Source: Cyanidiococcus yangmingshanensis | Taxonomy: Eukaryota; Rhodophyta; Bangiophyceae; Cyanidiales; Cyanidiaceae | NCBI GenBank assembly: GCA_013995675.1 | Contig: VWRR01000002.1 | Span: 434,001 to 498,000, forward strand | Direction of reading: 5' to 3' | DNA length: 64,000 nucleotides | Shown: positions 10,355 through 21,485 of the stretch, piece by piece | Layout of the letters: every line of letters begins with the position of its first letter | How positions within the stretch are numbered: the first letter of the stretch is position 1 | Program-made: the position numbers and the translations under genes | The notes under the pieces: model-generated | Told to the model about the DNA's origin: nothing | Database searches by the model: none | What the model saw: the letters and a program-made list of their open reading frames with translations, nothing else

Positions 10355-11875
10355 CTACTGGATCTGTTGGCTGAGCCAGGTACGTAGCTGCTCTATCTCC
10401 TCTTCCTGGAGCTTGAGATTCGCTTGGAATAAGCACTCGGTTGTGACGGCATTCTGCTGTTCCAGCATCCTCACGCAATGCTCGTGTTCCGCATAGCTCG
10501 GATCAAAAGAGGACCCATTCAGGTGCCGGACCTGGGCCAGCGCGTGACGCGACGCACCTAGCATGAGGGCAACGGCCGCATACATATTTGGTTTGCGCGC
10601 AAAAGGCGGGAAAAGCTCAATGTTAACCATACCACGCGGTGCATCAAGAGAAAGCAGATGGGACCACTCTGCTCCATGCATCGCGATGAGCGTACGACGC
10701 CGATGCACCGCGACATATTGGTCGCACCAAGAGAGCGCTCCAAAGTCAGGGATGTAATCCGCGTCCAGGCGCTGGGCCAGATAATCAGCGTTCAAGAGAC
10801 GGCGTCGAAGCGAGCTGCGGCCCATGACGAGGGCGTCTCGGTATGGTCGCTGTACGGCGAGCTGTTGGTGTTCCGGCGTGCACTCTTGTTGAAAAAATGT
10901 ACGGGTGGCTCGACGAAAGGCCTCAAGAAGCCACGGTCGCAGCGCGTTCGCCGCATCTCGCTCATGGGGAGTTAATCCGACCCAGGCTTTCGAGTTAGGG
11001 TTGTAGGTCCAGTCCCAGTTGCGGATGGGTTGCTCGCGGGCGCCGATGGTGATATCACGAAAACACCAGCCGTCGACATTTGTGCGCGGATACGGTAAGT
11101 CTATCTCCGGTCCGATAAAATACACATCTTCAACGAGAGGGCGGATCATACGAACGACGCGAAGGAGCCGTTCACGCCCTCCATTTGCGGGAAAGCCGCT
11201 CTGCGCCAAATCGCTGAGATCGAAGATGACGACGAACGGCAGCGGATAGAGGGTTGGGTCTCCTTCTATATGGCGCACCAGGTTCACTTTCTCCAACGTG
11301 ATTATGGTCGCGAAAAGTGGATACAGGTAATCGAATGTCGTGTGGGCCAGGTTGCGAAGACCGAAATGGGTTGGTCGAGTCAACACTGCCGGCCGAGCTT
11401 CGAATCGTTCGCACAACTGAAGCGGCAGTGCATTCAGCGGATCGGGGTCTGCGTAAAAATCCACGTCAGCAAGCATTTGGACGTTTTGCGTCGCACTATA
11501 ATAAGACGACATGACGTTGACCGAATAGTTGCGGGTCAAATCGTCTGATGGAAAGACTACCGGCGCAAGCACACCATTCTTCGTGAGAATGCCGTTCGAT
11601 AACCGAAGAAACGGTTGTTTTTGTACAAGTCCGCGTGCACTGACGTTCTTCAACGAAGACCGACTCCACATCCACGAGGGAACGCTCAAAAATATCTTTG
11701 GAGTACTTTTCGAAGACTTTAGTGGTGAAGCAGTCAGCGTCGATGGCAGCGCGCCCAAGTGGTGTAGCACAGCGAACACCCAACCGAAAAGGAGAGCGCC
11801 AAGCAGCAAGCGCAGCCATGAACAACCACTAGATCGCTCTATTCGTCTCAGAAAAGCCCTCATTCTGGCATTCAT
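10355..11875 (-). CDS. GT61-like type II membrane glycosyltransferase, copy 1
   Basis: 506 residues from the ATG at 11875. A basic N-terminus is followed by one hydrophobic segment (about residues 20-42), as in a type II Golgi membrane protein with a lumenal catalytic domain. The C-terminal half contains 'MHGAEWSHLL' and 'NIELFPP', which correspond to the HGA and following motifs of GT61 (EOGT/xylosyltransferase-like) enzymes. The preceding 'HFGLRNLAHTTFDYLYPL' block is shared with the next gene. The acceptor and donor cannot be told from sequence. It is intact and lies head-to-tail with a diverged copy (12746-14213), so the pair probably arose by tandem duplication. The frame continues upstream of 11875 without another ATG. 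Confidence 0.7.
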   Translation of the reverse strand: MNARMRAFLRRIERSSGCSWLRLLLGALLFGWVFAVLHHLGALPSTLTASPLKSSKSTPKIFLSVPSWMWSRSSLKNVSARGLVQKQPFLRLSNGILTKNGVLAPVVFPSDDLTRNYSVNVMSSYYSATQNVQMLADVDFYADPDPLNALPLQLCERFEARPAVLTRPTHFGLRNLAHTTFDYLYPLFATIITLEKVNLVRHIEGDPTLYPLPFVVIFDLSDLAQSGFPANGGRERLLRVVRMIRPLVEDVYFIGPEIDLPYPRTNVDGWCFRDITIGAREQPIRNWDWTYNPNSKAWVGLTPHERDAANALRPWLLEAFRRATRTFFQQECTPEHQQLAVQRPYRDALVMGRSSLRRRLLNADYLAQRLDADYIPDFGALSWCDQYVAVHRRRTLIAMHGAEWSHLLSLDAPRGMVNIELFPPFARKPNMYAAVALMLGASRHALAQVRHLNGSSFDPSYAEHEHCVRMLEQQNAVTTECLFQANLKLQEEEIEQLRTWLSQQIQ

Positions 11876-12745
11876 AAAGAGTGGGAAACCAAAAAGGCGT
11901 ATCAACGAGGGAACAATCTCATTAGGCCCGCAAACGAAAACAGTCTTCTGTTAGAGGAGAAATTTTCGAGCGCAGACAGCATCCCTCGTTCCTATTCAGG
12001 CTGGCGCACCAGCGACGCCTCGGCCACGGGGCCGGACACGCAAGCCGGTTTCGGCGACGACGGCGGCGGGCATTCGACGATGACACGCACGGGTCTGCTT
12101 GAATCCGCGCGCATGCAGCGCTGTGTTGACCCCTGAAATGCGACGCGGCATGTTCGTTCCGTTGCGCCTTGTAAACGTGCAAAGAATGGTTTGTATCGAG
12201 TTGTGGGACATTCCAAGTTAGTGGAAATTCAATCGATAAAGGCAGATGATGAATGGTTGTTTCTGGAATGCAAGGACAAGAGATGATCGAGGCTTGCAAC
12301 AGAGACCTGAATCGAGAACTGGCCAGAGGGCTGCGATGAGTACCTGTCTCGTTCGTGGAGAGGTTGTCGAGACCAGGTTGGGCTGTGGCAGCAGGTAGTG
12401 CCAGCTAGTCATGGCGTCAGCGTGCATCGGAAGTGGTGCATGGAGAGGCACGCGGCATGAGCACAGCAGATTATTCATGCAGGCATGCTCGAGGGGCGGC
12501 ATCGGATGGCGTCGCGGGTCTTGTTCCCCTGATGAGGCGCTCTCACAACTTCCTTATGAGGACGGATGAGTTTACAATGCGAGATGGGCAGCGGGTCATG
12601 ATTATCCGAGGCATCGTGAACGTCTGCGGATGCAGCGCGATACTCTAGGACCGAGTGCCCTCTGCGGCGAGCAGGCCAAGAATGCGTCGCTGGTCATGCA
12701 AGGAAAGGGCGATATTCGCGTCGAGACAGCAGCGCTCGGGCAGTG
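11876..12745. other. Spacer between the two GT61-like genes
   Basis: About 870 bases, presumably the promoter of copy 1 and the 3' flank of copy 2. Short frames on both strands have no recognisable domain. Confidence 0.4.
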
Positions 12746-14213
12746 TCACGACCCCAGCGCTTCGGTTGCGCATCGCGGACGTGCACCGGCGTTGTTGGGG
12801 ATAGCGTTCGTCGAATTCCATTTGGGTCCACTGCGCTCGTCTGCATCAGTGGTATGATTCCGTACACCTAAATGCCTCGCTACCGCAGCGTAGAAAGTTA
12901 GTGGCTTGGCGCATGGCGGGAAGAGCTCCACGCTGCGCAAACGTGATGGTTTCCTGATCAGGAATAGGTGCGACCATTCGGCACCGTGCATCGCCACGAG
13001 CCGTCGTGTCTCGCGAATATAGGCGTACTGCAAGCACCAAGGCAGACTGCCAAACGCGTCAAGATAATGAGCGTTCGGCAGGCCATGTACCAGTGCAGTA
13101 ACGTTTCGCAACCGTCTACGAACTGAGTTTCGCCCAAGGATCAATGTGAGTCCCTTTTGCTGTTGCCAAGGCAGGCCGTCTGATAAGAGCGGGTGCTGTC
13201 GGGCCGCCACGGCTTCATCCGCGATTCTCCGTGGCGAACACCGCTGCTGAGCATAGCGTTGCATATGCATCCGAAAGTCGTTCAAAAGCTTCTGCCGTTG
13301 CAAGCGCATTCGCTCGGGCGGCTCCATATAGTTCCAATTCGATCTTCTTAAATTCTGCTCCCGAGCGCCAAGGACCAAGTCACGAAAACAAAGCGTCGTT
13401 CCAGAGGATTCGACCCAGAGAGCGAAACTCTACCCTCGATGTCATCCGTGTACTAAGACGACCGAGGCGCCGCAGTAGACGGCGGGCGTCAGTCGGCAGC
13501 CCAAGTTCGCTTCGGTTCGGACGCTGCAGGCTCGTTGTGTCAAAGACGATTCGTGGTGGATGCAGCAGACGAACAAGTCGGCCCAGAGGACCTTTTTCAA
13601 GCATGCGCATGGTTGCATAAAGTGGATAAACGAGATCGAAGGTCCAATGAGCAAGGTTCTTCATTACGAATGGGGTCAGCGGCTGATAGATGGTTGTTGC
13701 GGGCTCCCAGCCACCATCGGATTGTCGACACTCATCATGAATGGCGCCCTTTTCGACCGGGTTCAAAACAAAGCGAACCGTAATCGATGCAGAACGATAC
13801 GCCGCACGTACATGCAGTTTCGTTTTTTCGTTGAAGAAAAGTATCTCACCGTCGTCCTGAACAGTGCTTCGGCAGGCCTCCAACGAGGTACAAAGCACAA
13901 AAACGGTACTGTGATTAAAGCCGACTTTCAGAACTGCACTGCGAACACGCAAGTAGGACAAGTCTGTTATTTCCTGCCGCCCAGCGATTGATGGCCTCGT
14001 TCGGAAGAGCAGATCTTTTTCGAGATCCAGCACGACAAAGTCCGAGCGCAGACTATCTCGGGCGTGGAGCGCCAACTCATACACGCAGACTTGTACCAAA
14101 ACCGCTACACTCAACAAAACCCAAACAACTCTGAAAATCAAATGAAAACGCCGACGAACGTACCGCACTCCATCACATCTTGACTTGCACTCCCTATTTG
14201 AGAACGAGTGCAT
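12746..14213 (-). CDS. GT61-like type II membrane glycosyltransferase, copy 2, one frameshift
   Basis: About 488 residues from the ATG at 14213. Cytosolic basic stretch, a membrane anchor (from 'LIFRVVWVLL', about residues 23-45), then blocks shared with copy 1: 'VMKNLAHWTFDLVYPLYATM', 'CFRD..LGAREQ', 'SVRRRLRN', 'MHGAEWSHLF' and 'SVELFPP'. The frame changes near 13388. Removing one base there joins the two halves exactly where copy 1 reads WCFRDITIGAREQ, so the break is a single extra base rather than a gene boundary. Function as for copy 1: probable Golgi-lumen sugar transfer, substrate unknown. The two copies are clearly diverged, so the duplication is not recent. Confidence 0.65.
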
Positions 14214-14410
14214 GGACGCTGGAACTGAAGAACGTAAGGTCGCATGCTTCGTGGAGAGCGCGCGTTCAGTCTGGGACACGTATGCGCAAAAACCGGTCGC
14301 AAGGCGGGACGCGCGCATGGATTCGGGTCCGGTTGCGGCTTCGAGCCCTGCTCCGAGCCAGCGCGGCCTGGATCCTTTTTTTCACGCCGACACGTGTCGG
14401 ATCTATACCG

Positions 14411-14568
14411 ATCATCAGTCAAAGTGGTTTATTTCGGCCAGCGCTGGCTGCAGTCCAATCGGAGCTGCCTTCATCGCTCGCATCGAGACGGTACTGCCTC
14501 GTTCTCCGGTCGATGCCTATCATCGGTCAAAGTGGTTCATTTCGGCCAGCGCTGGCTGCAGTCCAATC
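14411..14568. repeat. Pair of ~50 bp direct repeats, 108 bases apart
   Basis: 14411-14460 and 14519-14568 are nearly identical, with two or three mismatches, sharing the core AAAGTGGTT(T/C)ATTTCGGCC followed by a GC-rich block. They lie just upstream of the small gene at 14645 and between it and the divergent glycosyltransferase promoter. Confidence 0.85.
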
Positions 14569-14644
14569 CGAGGGTATTCGTTCGCGTTTGTAACGTGAGC
14601 GCTTGCGCCTGAACAGTGCTGCGAGCATCCACCAGCGCTGGGCC

Positions 14645-15013
14645 ATGTCTGACAAGGGCGCTTCCACTGAAGAGGCCAGTGATGCATCTTCTTCGACACT
14701 GAGACGGATCATTCGACGGACGCGTCTGTTTGTTACAGAGTGGAGGGAGAAACCATTTGTACAGGCGACCGTTCTCCACCCCGAGCGCACGTTGTCATCC
14801 TTGGACGATGCTTTCTCGCAGTCAATTGCGAGACTAGTGCGGAAGACGCGCGAGAGCTTGTCGAGCGCGAGTCCGCTTTTGCCTGTGACTGCCTTGGGTC
14901 TTGGTCTTTGGGGCAGCGCTCGAGTGTACCGAAGACTGCGGGAACTAGTAAGGCCGCGTGTGCGACCAACGGCGTCGCCTGTCGGCCTCGGAGAGGTAAA
15001 GCCTCACCAATAG
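14645..15013 (+). CDS. Small unknown protein with one membrane segment
   Basis: About 122 residues from the ATG at 14645 (the frame is open from 14603). A Ser/Thr-rich acidic start is followed by an Arg-rich region, an amphipathic stretch ('SLDDAFSQSIARLVRKTRES'), one hydrophobic segment ('LLPVTALGLGLWG') and a basic tail. This layout resembles small organelle inner-membrane proteins, but I do not recognise a family. Coding status rests on length, ATG and protein-like composition only; it could also be one piece of a longer, frame-shifted gene. Confidence 0.4.
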   Translation: MSDKGASTEEASDASSSTLRRIIRRTRLFVTEWREKPFVQATVLHPERTLSSLDDAFSQSIARLVRKTRESLSSASPLLPVTALGLGLWGSARVYRRLRELVRPRVRPTASPVGLGEVKPHQ

Positions 15014-15668
15014 CTCTTGGGACTCGTTTGGACTTGAACGGGTGCTGATTGGTTCTTTAACTAGTGCTCTTGTTGAGCGCCACGAAGGTCGTTTCTGAGA
15101 ATATGCTAGAAGACCTCATCGCGAAAAGCGCTTGCATATCGTTCAGATAGGCGCCGCTTTTCGAAGGGTCTGCTTTCGTCTCGGAAAGTATGGTCTTTGG
15201 CGATAACGGTATCGGTGATAGGAACGCGGGAGGTATTTCTATAGTCTATAAAACGTCCTAAAGCGTGCACGTCATGAACATATTGTAGATCAAGCGTAAC
15301 CTATATATAATCGAGAGCATCTACCCTCTCGGTCTGTCCAAATGATTCGACATGAATGCGACTTTTCTCACGGCAGGAACAAACGCTTGATGAACAGAGC
15401 AACTACTCGGGTAGATTCATATCACGACAAGTGTTTGCAAAGACAACAAGATATCTTGAGCAGACAGAGCAACAATCGGTGAACATTCGAACCGTCACAC
15501 CTCTGCAATCTGCACCTCCTATTGAGGAAATTGTGGATGCTTCGTGGTTGTCGTCTCGATCTAGTCACTGAAACTCGAGCCCGCTTGAGTTACGATACCG
15601 GAAACCTGCCGCGAAGCGTGTCGCCTTTGATCTAAACGCCGTCGTGTTATGTGCTGTACCTAGAACTT

Positions 15669-15803
15669 TTCCCATTGATATGCAATCGCGTTCAACGTAT
15701 ATTCCTATTGGTCCACAGACCGTCGTGCGTACAGAGCATCCATATCTGTTCCCACTAATATGCCATCGCGTCCAATATGTCCCTTTGGATCCACAGGCCG
15801 TCG
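15669..15803. repeat. Diverged pair of ~55 bp direct repeats, offset 80 bases
   Basis: 15669-15725 and 15749-15803 share the order TTCCCA..ATATGC(A/C)ATCGCGT(T/C)CAA and a common end reading CCACAG(A/G)CCGTCG, with several substitutions and small gaps, so the duplication is older than the 16098 array. Confidence 0.7.
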
Positions 15804-16097
15804 GATTGATAACGTCTCTACACGCGGTTCTCCTGCACGGATCGGAAGGATCAAAGCGTTCATTGCCAGCCATCCGTTGGGTAACCCGCCGGAGCCTGAC
15901 AATCCGCCGCCGTGCCACCCGTTCAACGGCTCGAGACGCCGATCGCAACTGGCCACGCCTAGCGCCATCAAAAACGGATCCTCGACGAGGGGGACGCAGC
16001 GGATCCCGTCGCGCCTAAGCGATGATCATCTCCGCCGGCGACGTGCGTTGCGGAAAGCTCGACGGCGCGTCGTGTCTCGACCGGGCGACGCAAGAAC

Positions 16098-16236
16098 GCG
16101 ATCGCGTGACGGGCCGTCTCACCGCCGCTCGTGGGGCGTCGCGATCGCATCACGGGCCGTCTCACCGCCGCTCGTGGGGCGTCGCGATCGCATCACGGGC
16201 CGTCTCACCGCCGCTCGTGGGGCGTCGCGATCGCAT
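16098..16236. repeat. 43 bp tandem repeat, three copies plus 10 bases
   Basis: Units 16098-16140, 16141-16183 and 16184-16226 followed by a 10-base partial unit. Units 2 and 3 are identical; unit 1 differs at two positions in its first 12 bases. Each unit begins with the palindrome GCGATCGC and includes CACCGCCGCTCGTGGGGC. It lies 290-430 bases upstream of the H+-ATPase start. The near identity suggests recent expansion or homogenisation. Confidence 0.95.
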
Positions 16237-16528
16237 AAACACGCATTTGCTGCCGCAACCTTTGTACGTGCACGGTTGGACTTGTCAGTTGACAAAACCG
16301 TCTTTCTTTGGCCAGTGTCTGCGAGTGCGCTTTCATCGCTATCCGTGTCAGCGCACGAGCTAGTTTTGTGTTGGAGGCTTTTTCTGCGGCACTGGGACGA
16401 CGTTTGAACGTACAACGATAGCTGTACTTGGGCAGCGCTGGAACGTTTCGCGGTAAACTCGAGACGTACGCGTCGCTTCTTTCGATCTTAGCAAGGCACG
16501 GAAACGAGCTGCCGAACAGCAAATCACC

Positions 16529-19396
16529 ATGGCGGACGTCGAGTCTGGAAACTCGCAGGTGAATGGAGGGAATGAGGTGGACGGCACGAACGGTTCATCT
16601 AATTTGGGGGCGGAGTCTAAACCGTTACCCGCCGACTTGGATAAGCGTTCGTTGTCGATGAGCATGCTGGAAACAGTAGACCTTGAGAAGGATGACATGG
16701 ACTATGTGATGGCGTGTTTGAAGACGTCACCCGAGGGGTTGAAGCCGGATGTTGCAGCGCGTCGTTTAGCAAAGTTTGGTCCGAATGCGCTGCCCGAGAA
16801 GAAGGTTAACCCGATTCTGGAGTTCTTGACGTTTATGTGGAATCCTCTGAGTTGGGTGATGGAAGCAGCTGCTTTGGTTGCCATCTTTTTGACAATCCCT
16901 GGTGGGAAAACTCCTGATTGGGAGGATTTTCTTGGCATTCTCTTGCTGCTTTTGATCAACTGCCACGATCGGTTTCATTGAGGAACGCAATGCCGGCAAT
17001 GCCGTGAAAGCACTTATGGATGCACTGGCGCCCCGGGCCAAGGTGCAAAGGGGTGGTGAATGGCTCGATATCGATGCGAAAGATCTCGTCATCGGTGATA
17101 TTGTTGCGTTGAAACTGGGCGATGTGATCCCTGCTGATGCGCGGATCATGAACGGCAAGGATATCAAGATTGACCAAGCAGCGCTCACTGGTGAGTCGCT
17201 TCCTGTTGGAAAGAAAAAGGTGATAGTGATCTATTCAGGATCCGTGGTGAAAGCAGGGAGAGTTCCTAGCGCTTGTGATTGCCACCGGCATGAACACATT
17301 CTTTGGCAAAGCTGCTCACCTGGTGAATCAGACTGAGAGCACTTCACATTTGCAGGCGATCGTCTCTGCGATCGGCCTCTACTGCATAGGCCTGGATCGG
17401 CACCTTTGTTCTGCTCTTGATTGTAACGCAGTGGCCAATACATTTGGAGAACTATCGTCATGGAATCAACAACATCTTGGTGCTCTTGATCGGTGGTGTC
17501 CCCATCGCCATGCCTGTTGTGCTCTCGGTCACACTAGGCTATCGGTGCGCACGAACTTGCCGAACAAAAAGCGATCGTCACCCGCATGACTGCCGTCGAA
17601 GAACTCGCAGGCATGACCATCCTCTGCTCGGATAAGACTGGTACGCTGACCCTCAACAAACTTTCGATTGACCAAGAAAGCTTCTTTACTATGGGCGGCT
17701 ACACCGTCGACCAGTGCATGATCTTTGCTGCTCGTGCGTCTCGCACAGAGAACCAAGATGCCATCGACTTTGCGGTGGTCAACTCCCTACCAGATCCCAA
17801 GATGGCCCGCGAAGGCATTGAAGAGCTGGATTTTCATCCGTTCAACCCGGTCGATAAGCGCACAGAAATCACCTACCGCGACAACAAAGATGGCAAAGTC
17901 TACAAAGCAACCAAAGGGGCACCCCAGATCATCCTTGGCATGGCCCACAACAAGAATGAAATCGAAAAACAGGTTCATGAACAGATTGAAGATTTCGCGA
18001 AACGCGGCTTCCGTGCGCTGGGCATTGCAGTCGCGGAGGTTCCGTCCGGAGAGGCGCACGGCGAACCCGGTCCCTGGTCTATGGTCGGCTTGATGCCTAT
18101 TTTCGACCCGCCACGTCACGACACAAAGGAGACGATCGAGCAAGCCATCGCCATGGGTGTCGAAGTGAAGATGATCACCGGTGACCAGCTGGCGATCGCC
18201 AAGGAAACCTGCTCGTCGTCTTGGAATGGGCACGAATATCTTCAACACGGATGTGCTGAATTTGAGCGACCAGCGGGCCTCCATCGAGTACGGTGGCAGT
18301 GTTGGTGAGTTGGTGGAAAGTGCGGATGGTTTCGCTGGCGTCTTTCCGGAGCACAAATATCGCATTGTGGAGGTGCTTCAACGGCGTGGCCATATGGTCG
18401 GCATGACGGGTGACGGTGTGAACGATGCGCCCGCGCTGAAGAGAGCATCTGTGGGCATTGCGGTGGCTGGCGCCACCGACGCAGCCCGTGGAGCCTCGGA
18501 CATTGTTTTAACAGAACCAGGTCTGAGCGTCATCATTCATGCAATGGTCATGAGCCGTCAGATTTTCCAGCGCATGAAGAACTATTCCATGTACTGCAGT
18601 GCTCGGTAACTGTCCGTATTGTGGTGACTTTTTCGATTCTGGTCTGGGCGTTCCGCTTCAATATGCCACCTTTTCTGGTGCTGATTCTTGCGTATCTGAA
18701 TGACGGCACAATCATGACAATTAGCAAGGATCGAGTGAAACCGAGTCCACTGCCGCAGCGATGGGATCTGAAGGAGGTCTTTATTGTGGCCTCGTCATTG
18801 GGTATGCTACCTGACGGCGAGCACGGTGATCTTCTACGTGACCCTCTTTAAGACACAGTTCTGGCATGATACGTTCAAACTAGGGATGCCGTGGCTGAAC
18901 CCTCGAGATCCAAACTACTTCAGCTGCATTCTATCATCTACCTACAGGCTAGTATCATCGGCCAAGCGCTGATTTTCGTCACCCGGGCGCACTGGTTCTT
19001 CTTTATGGATCGTCCTGGTATCCTGCTCATGAGCGCCTTCGTCGTTGCCCAACTTGTCGCTACATTTATCTGCGTCTACGCGAACTGGGGTTTCACTCAG
19101 ATTCAGGGAACTGGCTTGGGGCTGGGCTGGAGTCGTCTGGGTCTGGAGCATCGTCTGGTACGCACCTTTGGACGTTATTAAGATCGTTGTGCGAAGCATT
19201 AGTCACTGGCGACAAGACCCCAATCCATAAGCTCTTCGCAGCACGGCGCATGTTTACATTCGACTACTCGAAGCATGGTCGCGAAGGTCGCATGCCGCGC
19301 AGCAGCCTCCAGGCAGCTCAAGCACGCGCGTCTGTGCATCGCTCAATGGAGACATACCGGGCCTCGCTGCAGAAGAATGTGAATTCCCTGGACTAG
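16529..19396 (+). CDS. Plasma-membrane-type H+-ATPase (P3A), many frameshifts
   Basis: P-type proton pump of about 950 residues, which would energise the plasma membrane (important for an acidophile, if the organism call is right). Visible landmarks: the cation-ATPase N-domain, first membrane pair at 16830-16980, TGES in '[11 protein letters not shown]', the phosphorylation motif DKTGTLT with its Asp codon at 17631, KGAPQ, the '[18 protein letters not shown]' hinge, and '[20 protein letters not shown]' before the last membrane helices. The C-terminus ends without the plant penultimate-Thr 14-3-3 site. The frame is broken about twelve times, at 16961, 17265, 17394, 17537, 18210, twice within 18592-18607, 18807, twice within 18918-18923, 19118-19121 and 19186. 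Each is explained by one extra base. No in-frame stop substitution and no lost motif was seen, so ordinary decay is unlikely. Confidence 0.93.
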
Positions 19397-19877
19397 CACA
19401 AGCGGATGCGAGCAAAGTAGTGATTCCAGACTGGGAAAGGGCCGTGCAACGGACACGGCAACACGCCGCGGTGGAAAAACATAGCGAACAAAAGATGGTT
19501 CATGGCGTCGTCCGACAGATGGCGAGTGTACTACTGGCTCAGAGGAACGGTTTTTGAATGTGTAAAACAGCGCAGCATCGTGCTCTGCGACAATCTTGGC
19601 GAAGAGCGTCACTACCGCAGCGCTTTTCGCGAACAAATCCTCCTGGACCGCTCCGCTTATCGTTCAAGACAGAAACAAAATGTCGAAAATCGCTATCGAT
19701 AGCGATTTGGGAGAGTGAGTTACGCGGAGTTCGCGAGAGATGTCTTGACTGCTTCGTTCTCTGTCATCATCTTCGATTCGAAGATGCAGTTGAAGGATCA
19801 TCGTGCGGGCTTTTCGCCGCGTTCGGAGAAACGCCTCTGTCCAAAACGTTTTCGCAAACAGCCTTATCGAGTGAATC
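19397..19877. other. Convergent intergenic region, nothing recognised
   Basis: Between the ATPase and ARMT1 3' ends; no gene or repeat seen. Confidence 0.5.
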
Positions 19878-21324
19878 CTAAACGAAACCCGAACACAAAA
19901 CTCCATCCTGATGGACGATTTCCAACACGCGCTCTGGATCCGTTTTCTGCGAAACGCTTTTGTTTAGGGACTCGCACTGCGCGAAGAACTGCAGCACTGC
20001 CCAGCGACCATTCACCATCCACTTGGGGTCTCTGCCTGCCGCATACTGAGAAGCGGCCTCTGGGATCCCGCAACCAAGCTCCGCCTTTAAAGCGCGTAGT
20101 GCACAGATAGCAGTTGGCCAGTAGGCGACCACGTCCGAGAACGGTGTGTTCAGTGGCCAGGCACGATCACCCAATAGTCGCCGATAATTCGCATCGCCTT
20201 TGACAAAGACAAGCTGTTGGTTTTGGATGCATTTCCACAACGGAGCGTCCATCTCCCAGAACGCTTGAGGCTGGGCCCAGAACAGATCGTCACGACACTG
20301 CCAACGCCTGTCGAGGAGGTAACGCTTCCATCGTCTCGCCAGACGCTGCAAGGGTGTATTTGTCGGCAGTTTGTCCAGATAATCTATCATCCAATGCAAG
20401 TCCGCTGCAGTGGCATCCGATACAAACGTTGGATGACCTTTGGTGTGAAACATCACCGATTGAGCAAGTCCGCTGTGAACGAGATGGTCCGCTAAGAGGA
20501 GATCGGAGAACAGCTCTAGACCGGCATTGTCAACAATGATTCCAACTTGATTCAATGGCATGCGAGCACTGACATATGCCCATAGTTGTTCACTATCGTC
20601 AGCGAGTACATGCACGCCTGTTTCAGTGTCTGTCTGGGCCGACTCGCCTCCGACCGGCCACAACGACAGGTCCATGCGATTTCCATTCATCGCGATACGA
20701 ACAAAGTGCAACAACCAGTGTCTTCGTTCCGGAACGCTTCTTCCTCAGCGGCGACTCGAGAAGAGGCAGCACACGGGTCGCCCAACGGCTCATGGTCTCG
20801 ATATGGGCGCTTACCCCAAGCTCCTTTTGGTGACGGAAAGGGTCCAGTTTCGTCTCAAAGTACCCCACTGCCTCCATCACGCGACGGTAAAAATAGAATT
20901 CGGCTACACACCACGGGCTCGAGAGCCAGTTGCAGGCCAGAAACGGGGGCAGAATTCGCTCATTCCAAAGGAGAAGATCTGGTGGGACACCCTCACCAGC
21001 GGCTGGCTCCTCCAGTCGACGCAGGCAGTGTTCCGTCGGTGCAGCGAGCTCCGCTTCCAGTTGCTGCAACCGATTCACTGCCTCGCTGGAGAAAAATGTG
21101 TTCTCTCGAAAGATGCGCGTGAGAATTTCTTCTCGAATGCGACGAGATATGGTGTCGTGAGCCCAGGTTCCAGGCTCCAGCGCGGTGAGCAGCGGCGGTA
21201 GCGGTCGACACCGCGGACCTCGTGATGGCTCCGCAGCGAATAACGCTGGGTATTCGGTAGAATTCATCCAAAGAACACTTTTACTGGCAACTTGTGATGA
21301 AGTGTTGGTGAGCGTCAAAGCCAT
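19878..21324 (-). CDS. ARMT1: ARMT1/DUF89 damage-control phosphatase, one frameshift
   Basis: About 480 residues. The N-terminal all-helical subdomain ends with 'NWLSSPWCVAEFYFYRRVMEA', matching the 'SRWFYSPWLLVECYMYRRI' region of ARMT1. The catalytic Rossmann-like part carries 'VDNAGLELFSDLLLADHLV', 'FVSDATAADLHWMIDYL' and 'KGDANYRRLLGDRAW', the metal and phosphate binding motifs of subfamily III DUF89 proteins. Family knowledge: these are metal-dependent phosphatases acting on phosphorylated metabolites such as fructose-1-phosphate; the human protein was also reported as a protein-glutamate methyltransferase. A frameshift near 20712 is fixed by omitting one base. The start may be 21324 or 21267 (both ATG). 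It is divergent from the phosphoserine phosphatase gene across a spacer of about 160 bases. Confidence 0.85.
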
Positions 21325-21485
21325 GAACGCGGTTGCTGAACGCAAACTATCTGTGCTGCAACCACCAGTCGTCCTGTACAGCCAGAACATTGACAGGCAG
21401 CGGCGCAAGTCCGGTGGCAACGTCTCCAGGGCGATGCATCGCTGCCAAGGTGCACCCCTTCTTCCAGACGAAACGTGTGATTTTC

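Larger units (their letters stand above)
15014..16528. promoter_or_regulatory. Repeat-rich 1.5 kb region upstream of the H+-ATPase
   Basis: No supportable gene. It holds a diverged direct-repeat pair (15669-15725 and 15749-15803) and a threefold 43 bp tandem repeat (16098-16236), both described separately, and a short AT-rich stretch around 15290-15315. It is probably the ATPase promoter and 5' leader. Confidence 0.4.

Noticed and set aside
16098-16236. GCGATCGC as a cyanobacterial HIP1 element marking recent transfer
   Set aside because: The palindrome is abundant here only because it is part of a 43 bp tandem repeat; it is not scattered through the window as HIP1 is.
16529-19396. Calling the H+-ATPase an ordinary decayed pseudogene
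   Set aside because: All shifts are extra bases, no stop substitutions or motif losses accompany them, and the protein is otherwise highly conserved; error or very recent change fits better.
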